64,000 bases of DNA, taken from assembly GCA_038524325.1 (NCBI GenBank), contig JBCBIS010000002.1, forward strand, positions 1-64,000, given 5' to 3'. This document shows, piece after piece, positions 54,658-62,342 of the stretch. This DNA is from Thermohalobaculum sp038524325. GTDB lineage: Bacteria > Pseudomonadota > Alphaproteobacteria > Rhodobacterales > Rhodobacteraceae. Position numbers and translations under genes: made by a program. Numbering within the stretch: the stretch's first letter is position 1; each line of letters opens with the position of its first letter. The notes beneath the pieces are model-generated. The model was not told the DNA's origin. It was given only the letters and a program-made list of their open reading frames with translations, and searched no databases.

Positions 54658-56628
54658 TCACGCATCGGCCACCTTCAGGGCTGCCACCAGGGTGCCCTCC
54701 TCGACCTGCGCGCCCTCGGCAACCGGAACCGAGGCCAACACCCCGTCGCGCGGGGCCGTGAGGGTATGTTCCATCTTCATGGCCTCCAGCACCACCAGCG
54801 CTTCACCCTTGGCAACCTGTGCGCCCGCGCGGGCCGTGACCCGCTTGATCAGACCCGACATGGGCGCGAGCACCCGGTCGCCATCGGCCGCCTCGCTTTC
54901 GGTGGTTGCCAGCGGATCGGCGAGCGTGAAGCGGCAGGTGCGACCGGATAGGAAGCAGGTGATTGTCGCCCCACTTCGCACGGCCCGGGCCGAGAACTGA
55001 TGCCTCTCAGCCCGCAACCGCCAGCCCGCGCCATCCTGCGCCACGGCGCAAGTGAGATCGAGCCCCGCCGCCGCCTCGAACCGGTGCGTCCCGTCGGGGG
55101 CGATGGTAACGTCGACCCCCACCTCCTCTCCCTCCATCAGAAACCGAACATGCTGCCGCGCCGGGCCCCAGAGCCGCCAGGCGCCCAGCGAGGCGAACGG
55201 CCCCGCGCCCCCCGCCGGACGAAGCGCCTCCAGCGCCGCGACCGCAAGGGCGACCGGCGGGACGTCCTCGGCCAGCAGCGCTTCGAGATCCCGTCCGATC
55301 AGGCCCGTATCCACCTCTCCGCGGGCAAACCCCTCGTGCCGGGTCAGCGCCGCCAGAAAGGCCAGATTGGTCGTGCTCCCGGCAACCTCGGTCGCGTCCA
55401 ACGCGGCGGTGAGGCGGGCGAGGGCAATACTGCGGGTCGGTCCGTGGCTGATCAGCTTGGCAATCATCGGGTCGTAATGGGGCGTGATCACATCGCCTGC
55501 GCGCACAGCGGTATCGACCCGCACCCCATCGGGAAACATCAGATGCGCCAGCCGCCCGGTGGCGGGCAGGAACCCCTTCGCCGGATCCTCGGCATAGAGC
55601 CGCGCTTCGAACGAATGTCCGGTGATCAAGAGATCCTGCTGCGTGAAGGGCAGAGGCTCGCCCGCCGCGACCCGCAATTGCAGGGCGACCAGGTCCAGGC
55701 CGGTGATCGCTTCGGTCACCGGGTGTTCGACCTGAAGGCGGGTGTTCATCTCCATGAACCAGAACCCATCCGTGCGGAGCGGGCCGGAGCCATCGACGAT
55801 GAACTCCACCGTGCCGGCCCCCTGATAGCCGATGGCGCGGGCGGCCTCGACCGCGGCGTTGCCCATGGCGGCGCGGACATCCTGCGGCATGCCGGGGGCC
55901 GGGGCTTCCTCGATCACCTTCTGATGACGGCGTTGCAGCGAGCAATCGCGCTCGAACAGATGCACCACATTGCCATGGGCATCGCCAAAGACTTGGATCT
56001 CGATATGACGCGGCTGGGGGATGAATTTCTCGACCAGACAGGCGGGGTCGCCGAAACTCGCCTGCCCCTCGCGCTGCGCGCCTTCGAGTGCGGCTGCAAA
56101 ATCGGCGGGCGCCTCGACCAGCCGCATCCCCTTGCCGCCGCCGCCCGCGCGGGCCTTGATGAGGACGGGATAGCCGATTGTCAGCGCCTCCTCCGCCAGG
56201 AAAGCGGGGACCTGACTGTCGCCGTGATAGCCGGGCACCACCGGCACGCCCGCCGCCTCCATCGCCCGTTTCGCGGCATCCTTCAGGCCCATGGCGCGGA
56301 TGGCAGAGGCAGGCGGGCCGATAAAGGTGAGCCCCGCGGCCTCGACCGCCTCCACAAACTCCGGGTTCTCGGAGAGGAACCCATAGCCCGGATGCACCGC
56401 CTCCGCCCCGGTGGCCAGCGCCGCCGCGACGATCCGCTGACCGTTCAGATAGCTGTCCGAGGCCGCAGCCCCGCCGATCCAAACCGCCTCATCCGCCATC
56501 TCGACATGCAGCGCCTGCGCATCCGCGTCGGAATAAACCGCCACCGTCCGCACACCCAATGACCGCGCCGTCCGGATCACCCGGCACGCAATCTCCCCCC
56601 GATTGGCGATGAGGATCTTAGAGAACAT
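54658..56628 (-). CDS. Methylcrotonyl-CoA carboxylase alpha (biotin carboxylase/carrier) subunit
   Basis: A 656-residue biotin-dependent enzyme. The N-terminal biotin carboxylase domain starts KILIANRGEIACRV, with the ATP-grasp loop ARAGGGGKGMRLV. The C-terminal biotinyl domain carries the biotin lysine in VVLEAMKMEHTL. Paired with the beta subunit upstream and with ivd and HMG-CoA lyase around it, methylcrotonyl-CoA is the expected substrate. ATG at 56628; a GTG one codon earlier is also open. Known as mccA or liuD. Confidence 0.95.
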   Translation of the reverse strand: MFSKILIANRGEIACRVIRTARSLGVRTVAVYSDADAQALHVEMADEAVWIGGAAASDSYLNGQRIVAAALATGAEAVHPGYGFLSENPEFVEAVEAAGLTFIGPPASAIRAMGLKDAAKRAMEAAGVPVVPGYHGDSQVPAFLAEEALTIGYPVLIKARAGGGGKGMRLVEAPADFAAALEGAQREGQASFGDPACLVEKFIPQPRHIEIQVFGDAHGNVVHLFERDCSLQRRHQKVIEEAPAPGMPQDVRAAMGNAAVEAARAIGYQGAGTVEFIVDGSGPLRTDGFWFMEMNTRLQVEHPVTEAITGLDLVALQLRVAAGEPLPFTQQDLLITGHSFEARLYAEDPAKGFLPATGRLAHLMFPDGVRVDTAVRAGDVITPHYDPMIAKLISHGPTRSIALARLTAALDATEVAGSTTNLAFLAALTRHEGFARGEVDTGLIGRDLEALLAEDVPPVALAVAALEALRPAGGAGPFASLGAWRLWGPARQHVRFLMEGEEVGVDVTIAPDGTHRFEAAAGLDLTCAVAQDGAGWRLRAERHQFSARAVRSGATITCFLSGRTCRFTLADPLATTESEAADGDRVLAPMSGLIKRVTARAGAQVAKGEALVVLEAMKMEHTLTAPRDGVLASVPVAEGAQVEEGTLVAALKVADA

Positions 56629-56694
56629 CACCCGCTCCGCACTGATTGCCGGGTTCTGCGCATCGGTAGAACAGGTTGGGAACGAGGATCATCA

Positions 56695-58293
56695 TCACAT
56701 CCGAAACACCCCGAACCGGGTTTCCGGGATCGGGGCTTGGAGGGAGGCGGCGAGGGAGACGGCGAGGACGTCTCGGGTTTTGCGCGGGTCGATGATGCCG
56801 TCATCCCAGAGGCGGGCAGAGGCGTAAAGAGGGTGGGCTTGCTCCTCGAACTGGTCGATTATCGGCTTTCTGAAGGCGGTGTCCTCGGCCTCGCTCCACG
56901 TCCCGCCCTTGCGCTCGATCCCGTCGCGGCGGACTTGGGCCAGGACGCCGGCGGCCTGTTCTCCGCCCATCACCGAGATGCGGCTGTTCGGCCAGGTCCA
57001 GAGGAAGCGGGGGGAGTAAGCCCGCCCGCACATCCCGTAATTCCCCGCGCCAAAGCTGCCGCCGACCAGCACCGTCACCTTGGGCACCGAGGTGGTCGCC
57101 ACCGCCGTCACCATCTTGGCGCCGTGCTTGGCGATCCCCTCGGCCTCGTATTTCTGTCCGACCATATAGCCGGTGATGTTTTGCAGAAAGACCAGTGGCG
57201 TGCGCCGCTGGGAGCAAAGCTCGATGAAATGCGCGGCCTTCTGCGCGCTTTCCGAAAACAGCACGCCGTTATTCGCGACAATGCCGCAGTCGATCCCGTG
57301 GATGGTGGCGAAGCCGGTGACGATGGTCTCGCCGAACCGCCGCTTGAACTCGTCGAACTCCGAGGCATCGACGACCCGCGCAATCACCTCGCGGATGTCA
57401 TAGGGCGTTCGCAGGGACGCAGGGACAATGCCGAGGATCTCGTCAGGGTCATAGGCCGGGGGCCGCGCCTCAGCCAGCGCCAGCGACGGTCCCCGCCCCA
57501 GCCGCGCCACCGCCCGCCGGGCCAGCGCCAGCGCGTGATCGTCATCCCGTGCCAGATGATCCGCGACGCCCGACAGGCGGGTATGCACATCGCCGCCGCC
57601 CAGATCCTCGGCGCTGACGACTTCTCCGGTGGCCATCTTCAGCAGAGGCGGCCCGGCGAGGAAGATCGTCCCCTGCCCCTCCACAATGATCGTCTCGTCG
57701 GACATGGCGGGGACATAGGCGCCGCCCGCGGTGCAGCTCCCCATCACCACGGCGATCTGCGCGATGCCCTTGGCGGACATGTTGGCCTGATTGAAAAAGA
57801 TCCGTCCGAAATGGTCGCGGTCGGGGAAGACCTCGTCCTGGTTCGGCAGGTTCGCACCGCCGCTGTCGACGAGGTAGAGGCAAGGCAGATGACAGGCCTC
57901 GGCAATCTCCTGCGCGCGGAGATGCTTTTTGACCGTCATCGGATAATAGGTGCCGCCCTTCACGGTGGCATCATTGGCGAGGATCATGCAGGCCCGGCCA
58001 CTCACCTGCCCCACACCCGCGATCACCCCCGCGCTCGGCGCATCGCCATTGTAGAGCCCATGCGCCGCCGTCGCCCCGACCTCGAGAAACGCCGTGCCCG
58101 GATCCAGCAACCGCTCCACCCGGTCGCGAGGCAACAGCTTCCCCCGAGCCACATGGCGCTCGCGGGCCCTCTCGCCACCCCCTTCACGCGCAAGATCAAT
58201 AGCCGCCCGAGCCTCCGCCAAAGCCGCCTCCATCGCCGCCCGGTTCTCGGCATATGGCCCGGAGGTCACAATCTGGGATTGGAGGTAGGTCAA
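56695..58293 (-). CDS. Methylcrotonyl-CoA carboxylase beta (carboxyltransferase) subunit
   Basis: A 532-residue carboxyltransferase (mccB/liuB). Conserved parts are LYLVDSGGANLPNQDEVFPD, GSCTAGGAYVPAM and FLQNITGYMVG. The length, with a TTG start at 58291-58293, matches the family, but no ATG exists at that end of the gene. The TTG overlaps the stop of the inserted membrane-protein gene (TTGA), and the ribosome binding site is weak, so translation probably depends on re-initiation after that gene. The frame is open upstream only through the inserted gene's sequence, so the longer version is rejected. Confidence 0.9.
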   Translation of the reverse strand: MTYLQSQIVTSGPYAENRAAMEAALAEARAAIDLAREGGGERARERHVARGKLLPRDRVERLLDPGTAFLEVGATAAHGLYNGDAPSAGVIAGVGQVSGRACMILANDATVKGGTYYPMTVKKHLRAQEIAEACHLPCLYLVDSGGANLPNQDEVFPDRDHFGRIFFNQANMSAKGIAQIAVVMGSCTAGGAYVPAMSDETIIVEGQGTIFLAGPPLLKMATGEVVSAEDLGGGDVHTRLSGVADHLARDDDHALALARRAVARLGRGPSLALAEARPPAYDPDEILGIVPASLRTPYDIREVIARVVDASEFDEFKRRFGETIVTGFATIHGIDCGIVANNGVLFSESAQKAAHFIELCSQRRTPLVFLQNITGYMVGQKYEAEGIAKHGAKMVTAVATTSVPKVTVLVGGSFGAGNYGMCGRAYSPRFLWTWPNSRISVMGGEQAAGVLAQVRRDGIERKGGTWSEAEDTAFRKPIIDQFEEQAHPLYASARLWDDGIIDPRKTRDVLAVSLAASLQAPIPETRFGVFRM

Positions 58294-58697
58294 ATCGAAG
58301 ATCCGATTCGGATCATTAACACAATTGATCCCAAGAAAAAGCAGAGGTATGCAAACGCCCCAAATCCCCAAACCCAAAATACTAGTCGGGCGTTCTTAGC
58401 GTCATCTTGAGACTTGTAGTTCAATCCATTGGCCTTGACGTTTCTCAGATAGTGAGACGCTTGCAAATGCGTCACTAACGAGCAGGCTGCGCCTGTCATT
58501 AATCCAACAATAAAGAAGATTGGCACAACGATTCCGCCACCAGAAAAAAGTCCTTTCAGGTCTCTTTGGAAAGCGGGAAGAGCGACAAGCGCACCTCCAT
58601 TTAATAGAAAAATGTTGTTCATTACGATCCGCGCATAGGCCGTCGACATCTCGGCAGCACGATTAATCTCCCGTTCTCGCTCGCGATATTGATCCAC
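58290..58697 (-). CDS. Low-GC small membrane protein inserted between ivd and mccB
   Basis: I do not recognise this family. The 135-residue product has a charged N-terminus (REREREINRAAEM) and three likely membrane helices at about residues 28-43, 54-77 and 104-128, with a short hydrophilic loop NYKSQDDAKNARL between the last two. The start is a GTG (58695-58697) with AGGAG 9 bases upstream; it overlaps the ivd stop by one base (TAGTG), and its stop overlaps the mccB start. Its base composition is far lower in GC, and codons such as TTA, CTA and AGA occur that neighbours avoid. This points to recent acquisition of a gene placed exactly at an operon junction. Confidence 0.75.
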   Translation of the reverse strand: MDQYREREREINRAAEMSTAYARIVMNNIFLLNGGALVALPAFQRDLKGLFSGGGIVVPIFFIVGLMTGAACSLVTHLQASHYLRNVKANGLNYKSQDDAKNARLVFWVWGFGAFAYLCFFLGSIVLMIRIGSSI

Positions 58698-59860
58698 TAC
58701 GCCGTCTCCTCGAACATCTCCCGCCCGATCAGCATGCGGCGGATTTCGGAGGTGCCGGCGCCGATCTCATAGAGTTTGGCGTCGCGCAGCAGGCGGCCGG
58801 TGGGGTAGTCGTTGATGTAGCCGTTGCCGCCGAGGGCCTGGATCGCCTCCAGCGCCACTTGGGTGGCTTTTTCGGCGGCGTAGAGGATGCAGCCCGCGGC
58901 GTCCTTGCGGGTCGTCTCGCCCCGGTCGGCGGCGGCGGCGACGGCGTAGACGTAAGCGCGGCAGGCGTTCATCGTCGTGTACATATCCGCCAGCTTGCCC
59001 TGCATCAGTTGGAACGTGCCGATGGGTTGGCCGAACTGCTCTCGCTCGTGGGTATAGGGGACCACCACATCCATCGCGGCAGCCATGATGCCGAGCGGCC
59101 CGGCGGCGAGCACGATACGCTCGTAGTCGAGGCCGGACATCAGGACGTTGACGCCGCGCCCCTCCTCACCCAGCACGTTCTCGAAGGGGACCTCGCAGTC
59201 CTCGAAGACCAGCTCGCAGGTGTCGGAGCCGCGCATCCCCAGCTTGTCGAGTTTCTGCGCGGTGGAGAACCCCGCCATCCCGCACTCGATAATAAACGCC
59301 GTGATGCCGCGCGGCCCGGCCTCTGGGTCCGTCTTGGCATAGACCACCAGCGTGTCGGCCGTCGGGGCATTGGTGATCCAGAACTTGTTGCCGTTGAGCC
59401 GGTAATGGTCGTTGCGCTTTTCCGCCCGCAGCTTCATCGAGACGACATCCGAGCCAGAGCTGGGTTCCGACATCGCCAGCGACCCAAGATGGTCGCCCGA
59501 GATCAGCCCGGGCAGGTACTTTGCCTTCTGCTCCGCCGTCCCATTCCGCGCGATCTGGTTGACGCAGAGATTGGAATGCGCGCCATAGCTGAGCCCGACC
59601 GAGGCGGAGGCGCGGGAGATCTCCTCGATCGCGACGGTATGGGCGAGATAGCCCATCCCCGCCCCGCCGTCCTCCTCCGCCACCGTGATGCCGTGCAGGC
59701 CGATGGCACCCATCTCGGGCCAGAGATCCCGCGGAAAGGTATTGGAGGCGTCGATTTCCGCCGCGCGCGGGGCGATCTTGTCCTGGGCAAAGCGGTGAAC
59801 CGTATCGCGCAGGGCCTCGATCTCCTCGCCCAGGGCAAAATTCATACCGGAGTTGAACAT
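58697..59860 (-). CDS. Isovaleryl-CoA dehydrogenase
   Basis: A 387-residue FAD flavoenzyme of the acyl-CoA dehydrogenase family and the first gene of the leucine operon (ivd/liuA). FAD/CoA motifs are LAMSEPSSGSDVVSM and FWITNAPTADTLVVYA. The C-terminal region has IQALGGNGYINDYP and YEIGAGTSEIRR. A Glu in SGLDYERIVLAAGP sits where isovaleryl-CoA dehydrogenases keep the catalytic base, unlike most acyl-CoA dehydrogenases. Together with mccB, mccA, HMG-CoA lyase and hydratase it completes leucine catabolism to acetoacetate. Confidence 0.95.
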   Translation of the reverse strand: MFNSGMNFALGEEIEALRDTVHRFAQDKIAPRAAEIDASNTFPRDLWPEMGAIGLHGITVAEEDGGAGMGYLAHTVAIEEISRASASVGLSYGAHSNLCVNQIARNGTAEQKAKYLPGLISGDHLGSLAMSEPSSGSDVVSMKLRAEKRNDHYRLNGNKFWITNAPTADTLVVYAKTDPEAGPRGITAFIIECGMAGFSTAQKLDKLGMRGSDTCELVFEDCEVPFENVLGEEGRGVNVLMSGLDYERIVLAAGPLGIMAAAMDVVVPYTHEREQFGQPIGTFQLMQGKLADMYTTMNACRAYVYAVAAAADRGETTRKDAAGCILYAAEKATQVALEAIQALGGNGYINDYPTGRLLRDAKLYEIGAGTSEIRRMLIGREMFEETA

Positions 59861-59874
59861 CGGTCTCTCCCTGA

Positions 59875-59900
59875 TTTTAGGCAGCAGTGTTGACCTAAAA
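59875..59900 (-). promoter_or_regulatory. Palindrome upstream of ivd, candidate operator
   Basis: TTTTAGG (59875-59881) and CCTAAAA (59894-59900) form a perfect inverted repeat with a 12-base spacer. It ends 14 bases before the ivd start codon, in the position of a repressor or activator site over the promoter or leader. Leucine-degradation operons are often under MerR-type LiuR or TetR-type LiuQ regulators; no such gene is in the window, so the binding protein is unknown. Confidence 0.55.
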
Positions 59901-60010
59901 TTGCGCGCCCGTCAATGGGGTGGCCAGACCCTAGCAGGTCGCCCCGCAGCCTGCATCAGAAAGCCGTGAGGCAGGGTGCGGGGCCGTTGACGGGGTCCGG
60001 CTGACGGCCA

Positions 60011-60460
60011 ATGCTTTTCAGCATGATCAGTTCCCCGGCACCCCCGCTCGCCACGGCGTTTGTGGTCAATTTTGTCTGGATCAACCTGTCAGAGGTGGTC
60101 CGCTATTTCGCCTTTGTGATGCCGATGATGCGCGACGCGTTCCCCGGCGTGCCGGATGTGGCGCCGATGAGCCTGCCGGTCTTTTTGATCTGGGGCCTCT
60201 GGGACCTGATCCTGGTGGGTGCTGTCACGGGGGTCTGTTGGCTTTATCTGGGGCGGTTCGGGGCAAGCTGGCTCAACGGCGTGATCGCCGGCACCTGCGC
60301 CTGGGCGGGGATCTTCGTTCTCCTGTGGCTCGGACTTTGGAACATGAACCTGGCGACGGGCGAGGTCCTGGCGGTGGCCCTGCCGCTGGCCTGGGTCGAG
60401 CTGGCGGTGGCCGGGCTGATCACGGTGTGGGCGATGCGCCGCTCAGCGATTTCGGCGTAG
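60011..60460 (+). CDS. Small integral membrane protein of unknown function
   Basis: A 149-residue protein with four likely membrane helices (about residues 13-35, 55-79, 87-108 and 120-142). I do not recognise the family. It is divergent from ivd, with about 150 bases between them, and its end overlaps the DUF6434 gene on the other strand by 18 bases. The base composition is like the neighbours. Confidence 0.7.
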   Translation: MLFSMISSPAPPLATAFVVNFVWINLSEVVRYFAFVMPMMRDAFPGVPDVAPMSLPVFLIWGLWDLILVGAVTGVCWLYLGRFGASWLNGVIAGTCAWAGIFVLLWLGLWNMNLATGEVLAVALPLAWVELAVAGLITVWAMRRSAISA

Positions 60461-60649
60461 CCATTCGTCGGCGACATCGCCCAGGGTCTTTGGCGTGCCG
60501 TCCTTAATCCACGCCATAAAGGGCCGGTCAAACTTGAAATCCGGCCCGCATTCGCTTCTGAGGAAGCGCCGTACATTCTGAGTGCCGCGATAGCCCGCAT
60601 CGACCGGGGTCGCGCGAGTCAGGGACGCGCTGTGCCAATCGAGGCGCAT
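60443..60649 (-). CDS. DUF6434-type small protein
   Basis: A 68-residue protein matching the DUF6434 pattern: LDWHSASLT at the start, then GTQNVRRFLRSECGPDFKFD and PFMAWIKDGTPKTLGDVADEW. The family is often found with a SAP domain; here it stands alone. Function is unknown. It starts one base after the stop of the substrate-binding protein (60651), so it belongs to the same transcript, and it converges with the membrane protein gene on the other strand. Confidence 0.8.
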   Translation of the reverse strand: MRLDWHSASLTRATPVDAGYRGTQNVRRFLRSECGPDFKFDRPFMAWIKDGTPKTLGDVADEWLRRNR

Positions 60650-60650
60650 G

Positions 60651-61742
60651 TTACTTCACCGCGGCGATCACCTCGGTCATGACACTGGCCGAGGGCATGG
60701 GGATGACGAGGTCCACCCGCTCGGGCAGGCTGGCAACCGGGATGTCGGCGGGGTCGTTCTCGATACCGAGCAGCCCGGTGCGGAAGCCGTGTTCGGACCA
60801 CGCGATCTCCTGAACCTCCGGGTCTTGCAGCGCTTCGACGAGGCGTTTGCAGGTGCCGGTCAGCGAGATCAGCGGGTGCGAGGCAAAGATCGTCGGCTCG
60901 GGATAGATCACCCGGATCTTGTCGCGGATCAGGTCGGCGTATTGGGCGTTTTCGATCAGAAACTCGATCAGCTGGTTCTCATAACCGACGATCATGGGCC
61001 GCGCCCCCATGCCCTGCTTGAGAAAGTTCTCGAAGATATCGCCGGAGGACGCCTCCATATGCCCCATCGCGTCGAAATAGGCTTGGACCTTGGGGAGAAG
61101 ACCGGGAAGACTGTCCTCGGTCGGGATCTGTCCGCCATTCAACACGGTCGCCAACAGACCCGACCAGATATTGCCGGAGTTGGACTTCGCCGGGTGGGTC
61201 GAAAGCACCTTGAACGGGCCATAGATGTTCAGGCCCAGATCCTCCTTCCAACGCGCCCCCTCGCGGATCAGCAGGCCCAGTTTCGAGACATCCGCGGTCA
61301 GGAACCCGTCATTGCGCTTGGCCACGGCGCCGTTCGCGGTCAGCGCGTCTGCCACCTCGGCCCAGGCGTAGAAGACGATGGGCGAGTTGAAGATCGTCTC
61401 GTCCCCCTGCACGGGTTTGCCCGCCTGCCGGGCCAGCTCGACCGCGACCATGTTCGAGGGCCAGATACAATCCTTGCCGGTCGTGTCGAGCGTGGTGGAC
61501 ATCTCGACCGAGCCGGCCTTGATCGCGTCCAGCGTGATCTTGTAGCGCCTCTCGATGATCTCGGCGACTTTGGGGTTGCCCAACAGGGCGCGCTTCTCGC
61601 CGCCATAGAAGATCGCGACATCCACAGGGTCGCGGCTGATCGGTGCGGCGCGCTGCACGGCGCTCCAATCGATCAGGCTGGCGCCCACGGCCCCTGCCGC
61701 GACGACGCCCAGGATGATCAGGCCGAGAAGGGAACGTTTCAT
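60651..61742 (-). CDS. Substrate-binding domain protein of the VWA/XpaC cluster
   Basis: A 363-residue extracytoplasmic protein. An N-terminal helix (LLGLIILGVVAAGAVGASL) acts as an anchor or signal. The rest resembles a two-lobed type II binding protein, with IWPSNMVAVELARQ, STHPAKSNSGNIW and IRVIYPEPTIFASHPL. The same landmarks (a WP phrase, SNSG and a VIYP strand) recur in the N-terminal part of the VWA protein 600 bases upstream, so the two are paralogues. No permease or ATPase accompanies it. It starts 3 bases after XpaC. Ligand unknown. Confidence 0.82.
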   Translation of the reverse strand: MKRSLLGLIILGVVAAGAVGASLIDWSAVQRAAPISRDPVDVAIFYGGEKRALLGNPKVAEIIERRYKITLDAIKAGSVEMSTTLDTTGKDCIWPSNMVAVELARQAGKPVQGDETIFNSPIVFYAWAEVADALTANGAVAKRNDGFLTADVSKLGLLIREGARWKEDLGLNIYGPFKVLSTHPAKSNSGNIWSGLLATVLNGGQIPTEDSLPGLLPKVQAYFDAMGHMEASSGDIFENFLKQGMGARPMIVGYENQLIEFLIENAQYADLIRDKIRVIYPEPTIFASHPLISLTGTCKRLVEALQDPEVQEIAWSEHGFRTGLLGIENDPADIPVASLPERVDLVIPMPSASVMTEVIAAVK

Positions 61743-61745
61743 GAG

Positions 61746-62342
61746 CTATCGCCTGTCCAATTGTCCGCTGAGCACATCCACCTCGACCTCGAGCGCCAGG
61801 AAATCATTCTCGAGGCAGGCCTGGTCGATCTTCTCCAGCACCGGCACGAAGCCGCGGATCTGGCTGCCGAGGGCGGCTACCCGGTCCCGGTTTGTGCCGG
61901 AGGCCTTCCGGCCCAACTGCATATAGCGCTCGGCCGTGTCGACGAGGCGCGGCAGATCGTGGCGGATGAAGCGGCGCGTGTGTTTGAAATCCTTGGGATC
62001 GTCCGAGTGATGGCTGCGGATCGCCTCGAACAGCTTGGCCATGCGCGAGAACTCCGCCTTGTCGTCGCCCGTGGCCGAGAGCGCGAGTTTGCGCATCCGG
62101 GCGGCGGCCTCGGTCAGCGCCTCGATCCCGGCCTTGAGCTCGGCGGCGTTGATACCGTCGCCGATATCGATCTCCTCCAGCCCCTTCTTGCGCGGCACGA
62201 TCAGGAGAAATGCGGCGAAGACCGCCAACCCGAAGGCCAGCGCTAGCCACCAGACCAGATGCAGCCCGAAAAACGTACCCAGAAACGTGGCCGAGGCCGC
62301 CAGCCCCGCCAGGATCTGCCGCGGCGTCTCGGCCAGCGCCAT
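61746..62342 (-). CDS. XpaC-family protein (5-bromo-4-chloroindolyl phosphate hydrolysis family)
   Basis: A 198-residue protein with two N-terminal membrane helices (about residues 10-26 and 29-48) and a long cytoplasmic helical domain (EALTEAAARMRKLALSATG, then RRFIRHDLPRLVDTAERYMQ). This fits the XpaC family, named from a weak activity and of unknown real function. XpaC proteins are frequently encoded with TelA-type toxic-anion-resistance and VWA proteins. Here the start overlaps the VWA stop by one base (TGATG), and the next gene follows after 3 bases. No telA is visible in the window; one could lie beyond the right end. Confidence 0.87.
   Translation of the reverse strand: MALAETPRQILAGLAASATFLGTFFGLHLVWWLALAFGLAVFAAFLLIVPRKKGLEEIDIGDGINAAELKAGIEALTEAAARMRKLALSATGDDKAEFSRMAKLFEAIRSHHSDDPKDFKHTRRFIRHDLPRLVDTAERYMQLGRKASGTNRDRVAALGSQIRGFVPVLEKIDQACLENDFLALEVEVDVLSGQLDRR

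Noticed and set aside
58294..58377. N-terminal extension of MccB to 560 residues
   Set aside because: The extra 28 codons lie in the inserted low-GC gene in another frame and do not resemble MccB.
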